Below, piece after piece: positions 59,318 through 64,000 of a DNA stretch of 64,000 nt. Location: assembly GCA_019084485.1 (NCBI GenBank), contig JAHRFU010000050.1, positions 62,001 through 126,000 of the forward strand. The letters are read 5' to 3'. The position numbers and the translations under genes are program-made. Under the pieces are notes generated by a model, which was given only the letters and a program-made list of their open reading frames with translations, ran no database searches and was not told where the DNA came from. Source of the DNA: Desulforudis sp. (GTDB taxonomy: Bacteria; Bacillota; Desulfotomaculia; Desulfotomaculales; Desulforudaceae). Numbering within the stretch: position 1 is the stretch's first letter; each line of letters opens with the position of its first letter.

Positions 59318-59896
59318 CTACTGTTTTTGGGGGTTGAAGGAACCGATGAAAATCGACTTTAAAACCTCAATGCTGTGGGTGAGCCCGAAGAAGATGTGTC
59401 CGGATATGCTGGCGGCCATTACTACGGTGCCCAGGTGGATCAGACGGCGCGCATTGTTGAGTCCGCCGATCCAAGCCAGGGGGCGCATGAACAGGCGTGG
59501 CAGATACAGGAACAGGCCCAGGACAAGCAAGAAGGGGATCAGAAACAGCCAGAGGGTATAGAGGAATTTCTGCCCGGGGTTATACTTTTCAAACTTGGGT
59601 TTCTTCTTGGTCAGGAAAAACTCGTAGGACAGAAACTTGGGCAGCCCGATAAAGAGGTCCTTCGGTGTGGGGAAGATGTCCGGATACTTGCGCCGGTCGA
59701 AAAGGTACGCGATGTAGAGTCCGGCCAGGATGAACCCGACGGTAAAGTGGGCCTTCTTAACGGAACGCAGGTTGGGAAGGCCGGGAGCCGGATTGGGGTA
59801 GGAAAGGGACAGGCCAGTGATGACCTCCAGGATCATCGCGGGGGCAAACAGCCAGTGCCAGATGCGGATCGGGAAGGGGTGGCGGAGCGTTTTCAA
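59318..59896 (-). CDS. Hydrogenase-associated b-type cytochrome
   Basis: A 192-residue protein with about four hydrophobic helices. HPFPIRIWHWLFAPAMILEVITGLSLSYP is the typical start of di-heme cytochrome b561/HyaC-type anchors (His at residues 6 and 14). Further His residues in KKAHFTVGFILAGLYIAY, RLIHLGTVVMAASISGHIFFGLTH are suitable heme ligands. The TTG start follows GAGGAGGG. It is the last gene of the hydrogenase operon and presumably passes electrons from the hydrogenase to quinone. Confidence 0.88.
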   Translation of the reverse strand: MKTLRHPFPIRIWHWLFAPAMILEVITGLSLSYPNPAPGLPNLRSVKKAHFTVGFILAGLYIAYLFDRRKYPDIFPTPKDLFIGLPKFLSYEFFLTKKKPKFEKYNPGQKFLYTLWLFLIPFLLVLGLFLYLPRLFMRPLAWIGGLNNARRLIHLGTVVMAASISGHIFFGLTHSIEVLKSIFIGSFNPQKQ

Positions 59897-59937
59897 GGTT
59901 GACGCCCTCCTCTGCCTGGGCTACATAATACCTGAGA

Positions 59938-61350
59938 CTAGATAACAAAGCGCTGTACTAGACGGCTGGGAGTGTACACGTGGGTGACGCAGGCCATGCA
60001 GGGGTCAAAAGACCGCATCACACGCCCGATCTCGACCGGCAGCAATTCATCCTCAATAGGGGTTCCGATCAGTGCCTCCTCAAAAGGTCCCGGGTTCCCC
60101 CGGTCATCACGCGGGGAGAAATTCCAGGCCGAGGGGGTGATAATCTGGTAACTCGCGATTCGCCCGCCTTCTACCTTTATCCAGTGTCCCAGCGGGCCGC
60201 GCATTGCTCCGGTCAGTCCCAGACCTTCCCCTTCGCTGGGAACCTCAAAATGATTGAAGATCGGTTCCCCCAGCTTCAACTGGTCAAGCCATTCAATCAT
60301 CATCCCCGCAATAATCCGGGTATCCATCACCCGTGCCACCAGTCGATCCATCACCGATACTCCCTTACGGTAATCACCGGTGACCCAGAGCCGTGCCAGT
60401 GACCCCCCTTCCAAACCCATGCCGTCATAACGCGGTGCCTTGCTCCAGGAATAAGCACCTTCTTTGTTTGGCCGGGGTTTCGTACTGGCTGCCGTGGGGT
60501 GTTCAGGTTTACCCGGATCCTTAAAGTAAGCAAATCGAAAATGCTCGCGGATTTTCTTTGGATCTGGCGGCAAAGTCTTCCCGTCGAGGACAACGCCTGC
60601 CGGGAAATACCGGTCCTCCCTGTCTTCAGGTGTTTTGGGAAACATACTGAAGGCCAACAGCCTCACTGAACGGCTTCCGATCTGGTAGTATTCCGGATAG
60701 AATTGGGCCAGGGTATGCACGTCCGGAACCATAGATTCATCGATAAACCGCTTGATCCGGTTCAGTCTGGCCTGGATATCCATCAATACCGGAGCTGTCG
60801 GGGGAACGGTGCTCCCCCCGGGGAGAATGGAGTGGGGGTGGGGTCCCTTGCCGCCCAGCAGGGCATCCAATTCGTAAGCCATCCGGCTGTAGGTAAAGGC
60901 GTCAAAATAGTGGTTTAGCAGGCGTTTGTTGGCCGCTTTGTCCATCCGGTAGTCTTTGGTCGGCCGGGGCACAAAGGGAGGCTTTTCCGGCCCCGGGACG
61001 TAGTCCGGGATAACGTGAAAATAGAAGTGACGCAGGTGGTTCTGCAGTGTATTCCCGGCCAGGAGCAGGTTACGCAGGACGTTGCCGTTCCACGGAGGTC
61101 GTACCCCGGTGAGGTTCTCCAGGGCCAGGGAAGCCGCCGTACTGTGCGCCGCCGGACAGATGCCGCAGATGCGCTGGGTAATGTAGGGGGCATCCAGGGG
61201 GTCCCGGTCCTTAAGGATTAACTCAAAGCCACGAAAGACCCCGGTAGCACAGCGGGCGTCAACCACCCGGCCCTGTTCGACCCATACCTCCAGATTGGCT
61301 GGACCGAGGGATCTTGTTGTCGGACTGATTGTGATCTTGCTACGGGCCAT
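59938..61350 (-). CDS. [NiFe] hydrogenase large (catalytic) subunit, group 1-like
   Basis: A 470-residue subunit that carries the Ni-Fe site. The L1 motif RICGICPAAHSTAA (near residue 60) and the L2 motif SFDPCMACVTH (near 453) supply the four cysteines; L2 has no selenocysteine codon. A peptide of 13 residues follows the final His and should be cleaved by a maturation endopeptidase, absent from this window. ATG 61350 follows AGAGAGG; ATG 61386, which overlaps the small-subunit stop, is an alternative. It is partnered by the small subunit upstream and the cytochrome b downstream. Confidence 0.94.
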   Translation of the reverse strand: MARSKITISPTTRSLGPANLEVWVEQGRVVDARCATGVFRGFELILKDRDPLDAPYITQRICGICPAAHSTAASLALENLTGVRPPWNGNVLRNLLLAGNTLQNHLRHFYFHVIPDYVPGPEKPPFVPRPTKDYRMDKAANKRLLNHYFDAFTYSRMAYELDALLGGKGPHPHSILPGGSTVPPTAPVLMDIQARLNRIKRFIDESMVPDVHTLAQFYPEYYQIGSRSVRLLAFSMFPKTPEDREDRYFPAGVVLDGKTLPPDPKKIREHFRFAYFKDPGKPEHPTAASTKPRPNKEGAYSWSKAPRYDGMGLEGGSLARLWVTGDYRKGVSVMDRLVARVMDTRIIAGMMIEWLDQLKLGEPIFNHFEVPSEGEGLGLTGAMRGPLGHWIKVEGGRIASYQIITPSAWNFSPRDDRGNPGPFEEALIGTPIEDELLPVEIGRVMRSFDPCMACVTHVYTPSRLVQRFVI

Positions 61351-61382
61351 AAGTGCACTAACCTCTCTGCGGGCCAGCGACA

Positions 61383-62456
61383 TCATTTGGGCTTGCCCTT
61401 CTTAATCCGGAACGAGCCGGAGAACCCCTTTTTGAGTGTCTTCTGTAGCCTGCCCGTGGCGATCTGTCCAGCCAGGTGCGCTCCGATCCCGAGGGCGGTG
61501 ACCGCCCCGGTGGCTAGAGCTGCCCGGTCCGAAGCCACCCGCACCCCGGGCAGTTGGATATCCGGAAGGTGCTTGAAGAACGGTGCCGTTCGTTCCAGAA
61601 ACTCCGGGCTGGTACAGCCGATGCACGGGGTGTTGGCCCCGACCGGCCAGTTTACGTGTTCCCCGTTCCACTGCCGACTGGGGCAGTCGGCATAGGTGAC
61701 CGGCCCCTTGCACCCGATCTTGAACATACACCAGGGCTCCCCGAGTTTTTTGGCGAAGATGCCGCTTTCGTAGTAGTGCCGCCGGGTGCACAGGTTATGA
61801 ATGGTCTCGCCGTAGAACATCACCGGTCGGTTCAGACTGTCCAGCTCGGGTTCACCGTACATAGCCAGGTGAACCAGAGTGCCGACCGCCCATTCGGGGT
61901 TGGTCGGACAGCCCGGCACGTTGATCACCTTCCGATTGATCACCGCCGACACTGGCTTTGATCCAGAAGGGTTGGGGTAGGCACCAAAGGGCAGTCCCCA
62001 GGCTGCGCAAGAGCCCACGGCGATGACATACTTCGCCTCAGGTCCCAGGTCGCGCACCGCCTGCAGGGCCGTGTAATTCTGTCCGTCTTTTAGGCCGATT
62101 ACACAGTAGATGCCGTTATCTTTAGTTGGTACGGTGCCCTCCACCACCAGGAAGTAGTCTTTGATCTCCCCGGCCATTACCGCCTCCAGTACTTCAATGG
62201 GCTGGCTGCCCTGTCCGAACATCAGGGTGTTGCTGTACCGTAGGTCGAAGATGTCTTCCATGAGTTCCGGGAAGGTGGGGTTGGCGATATTCATCACTGA
62301 CAAGATATTGCCGTGACAAGTGTTGGTCTCCAGCCAGACCAGGGGAGGCTTTTCCCGACCGGGCTGCGCTTTTGCATCACTAATTTGGGTACGGCCCTTT
62401 GAGGGTTGAAGACGTAGCCTGACCATATCCTTTAATTGCTCGGGTTTAATCTTCAT
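61383..62456 (-). CDS. [NiFe] hydrogenase small subunit with variant proximal cluster
   Basis: A 357-residue electron-transfer subunit. The proximal cluster ligands expected as CxGC ... C ... C are seen as ETNTCHGNILS (Cys47, but Asn50 where Cys is normal), VGSCAAWG and VPGCPTNP. The distal and medial ligands IHNLCTRR, WCMFKIGC, YADCPSRQW and NTPCIGC are complete. No Tat signal is present: the N-terminus is MKIKPEQLKDMVRLRL. A hydrophobic segment (ATGAVTALGIGAHLAGQIATG) lies near the C-terminus. The start overlaps the upstream stop by ATGA. Confidence 0.9.
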   Translation of the reverse strand: MKIKPEQLKDMVRLRLQPSKGRTQISDAKAQPGREKPPLVWLETNTCHGNILSVMNIANPTFPELMEDIFDLRYSNTLMFGQGSQPIEVLEAVMAGEIKDYFLVVEGTVPTKDNGIYCVIGLKDGQNYTALQAVRDLGPEAKYVIAVGSCAAWGLPFGAYPNPSGSKPVSAVINRKVINVPGCPTNPEWAVGTLVHLAMYGEPELDSLNRPVMFYGETIHNLCTRRHYYESGIFAKKLGEPWCMFKIGCKGPVTYADCPSRQWNGEHVNWPVGANTPCIGCTSPEFLERTAPFFKHLPDIQLPGVRVASDRAALATGAVTALGIGAHLAGQIATGRLQKTLKKGFSGSFRIKKGKPK

Positions 62457-62920
62457 TGAGCATCGCACACTTCAGTCTGAAACTGGCCGATGACCAGGAA
62501 GGTCACCGCACCCAGCACCAGATGGGTCAAGAGAAACACAGCACTGGTAGCTAAGTCAGGCCGCAGCACGACCGTAGGCAAGAAGGCCTGGGCCACTAAG
62601 CCGTAGCCAAAGACATATAACAGAGCACCAAAGATCAGTCCTTTGAGCAGTAGGTAGTCCCGGCCGGTGAAAGCGATGATATAGGCGGCAACGATTCCCA
62701 GCGCCACCGCAATGCCCAAGTCCACAGCGACCCCCAAAGCCAGAGCGGACAGCGTGATTGCGGTACCGGTGGGCAAAAAGGCCTGCGCGGCTAAATGGGC
62801 CTCTGTGGTCTTAGCGATGCCCAGGATAAAAAAGGCCACATCAGCGGCGAGCTTGGCCAGTCCTCCGATCAGGCCTCCCAGGAATCCAACGAAAACGGTG
62901 TCTTGCTCTGTTCTCTGCAA
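62453..62920 (-). CDS. YqhR-like membrane protein in hydrogenase operon
   Basis: A 155-residue protein with four hydrophobic segments (VGFLGGLIGGLAKLAADVAFFIL, AITLSALALGVAVDLGIAVAL, LIFGALLYVFGYGLVAQAFL, AVFLLTHLVLGAVTFLVIG). It starts at TTG behind AGGAGGTACGG. Its LLLKGLIFGA segment echoes the gene at 30933. It overlaps the hydrogenase small-subunit start by ATGA, so it is translated together with it. It is probably the first gene of the operon. A possible role in hydrogenase assembly or membrane attachment is only inferred from position. Confidence 0.75.
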   Translation of the reverse strand: MQRTEQDTVFVGFLGGLIGGLAKLAADVAFFILGIAKTTEAHLAAQAFLPTGTAITLSALALGVAVDLGIAVALGIVAAYIIAFTGRDYLLLKGLIFGALLYVFGYGLVAQAFLPTVVLRPDLATSAVFLLTHLVLGAVTFLVIGQFQTEVCDAQ

Positions 62921-63171
62921 TTCCGTACCTCCTCAGAATCGTCGGCAGGATGAACGTTCCGCCGACTGAGCCGCTGTTCCTTAGTTTCAGCAACCGGGTA
63001 GGTAAGTATGCGTGCTAGCGAGTATTTCCGGCGGTTTAAAGGGGCTCGACAAGATACGCGGATGGGCCCTGTCAGGCGGCATGGTTCAGTTGGAAGCCTT
63101 TATTCTACTTTCACATTCTTCTGGCAGCAATGGGGAATGTTACCCGCTAAGAGGTTTTGTGGAGGCATTGG

Positions 63172-64000
63172 ATGAGCGAATCACCAAAAATCGGGCTGCG
63201 GGAGGCCGTGGGTCTCCTGACCATCTTCCTGGTGGCCAAGGCCTTTATTCCATACTTGGCATTCATCTTTGACTGGGGCCTGTCGGGCACCTGGCTGATC
63301 GTGTTGGCGCATCTTCCTCTGGGCGTGGTCGGGGTGCTGGTCCTGGTGTGGTTGCTCAACCGGCATCCCGGAAAAACGATCGTGGAAATCGGCGAAGAAC
63401 TGGTGGGCCCCATCCCCAATATTTTCCTAGCGCTGATGCTGCTAATCTTCTTGATCGGTTTGGTCGCCCTTGAACTGCGCCAGTTCGGCGAGTTTCTGCT
63501 GACCGCGTTTTTGCCGAACACCCCCCTCAGTGTAGTCTTACTAGCCTTTATGGCGGCCATGTTGGCGGTGGCCTATATGGGTATCGACACCCTGGCCCGG
63601 GTGGCCTGGCTCTTCTTCCTGCCCTTTCTGTTCGGGGTGTTTGTGCTCCTGGCCCTCACCGCAAACCTCTGGGAAAGCCACGGCTTGTATCCGCTACTGG
63701 GTCCCGGCCCCTGGGGACTGGTCAAGGGAGTGGGTAGCACCCTGGGGGTGGGTTCGGATATCATCCTGCTCGCTATTATCGCCCCCTTTTTGGCTTCCGG
63801 CGTGATGCGCACCGTTGGCCTGGCTACGGTTCTGATTTCCGGTCTGACCGTATTTTCCATCATCCTCGTGACCTCGATGGTATATCCGTTCCCGGTAGCC
63901 CACGAGCTGGTTCTCCCGATCTTCGAAGTCAGCAGGGCGATAAACCTCGGCCGGTTCTTGGTACGCCTCGAAACCATTTTCCTGCCGCTTTGGATGTTCG
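63172..64000 (+). CDS. Spore germination protein, GerAB-type permease (partial)
   Basis: The ORF is open to the window edge, so about 276 residues of the N-terminal part are visible and the 3' end is missing. ATG 63172 is 6 bp after GGAGG. The sequence (MSESPKIGLREAVGLLTIFLVAKAFIPYL...) has at least seven hydrophobic helices and the APC-like glycine-rich turns and TFRL-like segments of GerAB/GrkB germinant-receptor permeases (VTSMVYPFPVAHELVLPIFEVSRAINLGRFL). Such proteins recognise germinants in the spore inner membrane with GerAA and GerAC. No gerAA is visible upstream in this window. Confidence 0.85.
   Translation, partial: MSESPKIGLREAVGLLTIFLVAKAFIPYLAFIFDWGLSGTWLIVLAHLPLGVVGVLVLVWLLNRHPGKTIVEIGEELVGPIPNIFLALMLLIFLIGLVALELRQFGEFLLTAFLPNTPLSVVLLAFMAAMLAVAYMGIDTLARVAWLFFLPFLFGVFVLLALTANLWESHGLYPLLGPGPWGLVKGVGSTLGVGSDIILLAIIAPFLASGVMRTVGLATVLISGLTVFSIILVTSMVYPFPVAHELVLPIFEVSRAINLGRFLVRLETIFLPLWMF

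Overview
The window is GC-rich bacterial chromosome with densely packed, operon-like genes on both strands. The parts point to an anaerobic, endospore-forming Clostridia-class Firmicute of the Desulfotomaculum/Pelotomaculum/Moorella kind: a SleB-type cell-wall hydrolase, a GerAB-type germination permease, a CIRCE-controlled groESL, frequent TTG/GTG starts behind strong AGGAGG-type ribosome binding sites, an ECF cobalt/nickel transporter, [NiFe] hydrogenase and fumarate reductase. I cannot name the species from the sequence alone. No phage, CRISPR array or intact insertion sequence is visible; the mobile-looking material is limited to small dispersed repeats.

Layout. 0.1-2.5 kb: ispE, a GntR regulator and a nucleotidyltransferase. 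2.6-4.3 kb (minus strand): an unusual cysteine tRNA with a selenocysteine-tRNA-like body, followed by yedE (selenium/sulfur transporter), tusA and a DUF2892 gene. 4.6-4.9 and 13.2-13.4 kb: two copies of a repeat with inverted ends. 4.9-8.3 kb: DUF6504 plus a DnaE2-like polymerase. 8.3-13.2 kb: zinc-ribbon protein, twin DUF3243 genes, tsaD, a radical-SAM/PDZ/DUF512 protein and 5-formyl-THF cyclo-ligase. 13.5-15.9 kb: possible structured RNA, CIRCE, groES-groL. 15.9-20.8 kb: trkH-trkA, a cation efflux protein, cysK. 20.9-25.5 kb: small membrane proteins, a heavy-metal P-type ATPase with its ArsR repressor. 25.6-31.4 kb: NYN-domain protein and a MacAB-like ABC exporter. 31.5-35.1 kb: tRNA-Ala, SleB-like hydrolase, a low-complexity Gly/Asn/Tyr protein, an orphan peptide-binding protein.

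35.3-39.6 kb: endonuclease IV-like protein, then a polyamine operon (pyruvoyl arginine decarboxylase, spermidine synthase, agmatinase) and tRNA-Asp, Phe and Gly. 39.6-43.4 kb: phosphate uptake (pstC, pstA, phosphoesterase, pstS) with two well-formed 11-bp-phased Pho boxes but no pstB. 43.5-46.9 kb: TauE/SafE permease, a tungstate/molybdate-type binding protein with a PadR regulator, dCMP deaminase, Hsp20. 47-50.3 kb: cbiMQO with an attenuator in its leader, divergent from a His-rich lipoprotein. 50.4-54.4 kb: PAS histidine kinase, ordinary tRNA-Cys, RHH/coiled-coil protein, YkgJ-type protein. 54.6-59.3 kb: two-subunit fumarase and fumarate reductase CAB. 59.3-62.9 kb (minus): [NiFe] hydrogenase with cytochrome b. 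63.2 kb to the edge: start of a germination permease gene.

How it works together: hydrogenase with a cytochrome b anchor and fumarate reductase with fumarase look like two membrane redox modules (hydrogen oxidation and fumarate/succinate conversion). Cobalt/nickel import would supply the hydrogenase and corrinoids. The most unusual element is the Sec-like tRNA-Cys(GCA), which appears to share a transcript with the YedE/TusA genes and coexists with an ordinary tRNA-Cys(GCA) at 52.6 kb. The hydrogenase small subunit lacking both a Tat signal and one proximal-cluster cysteine is the second most unusual item.
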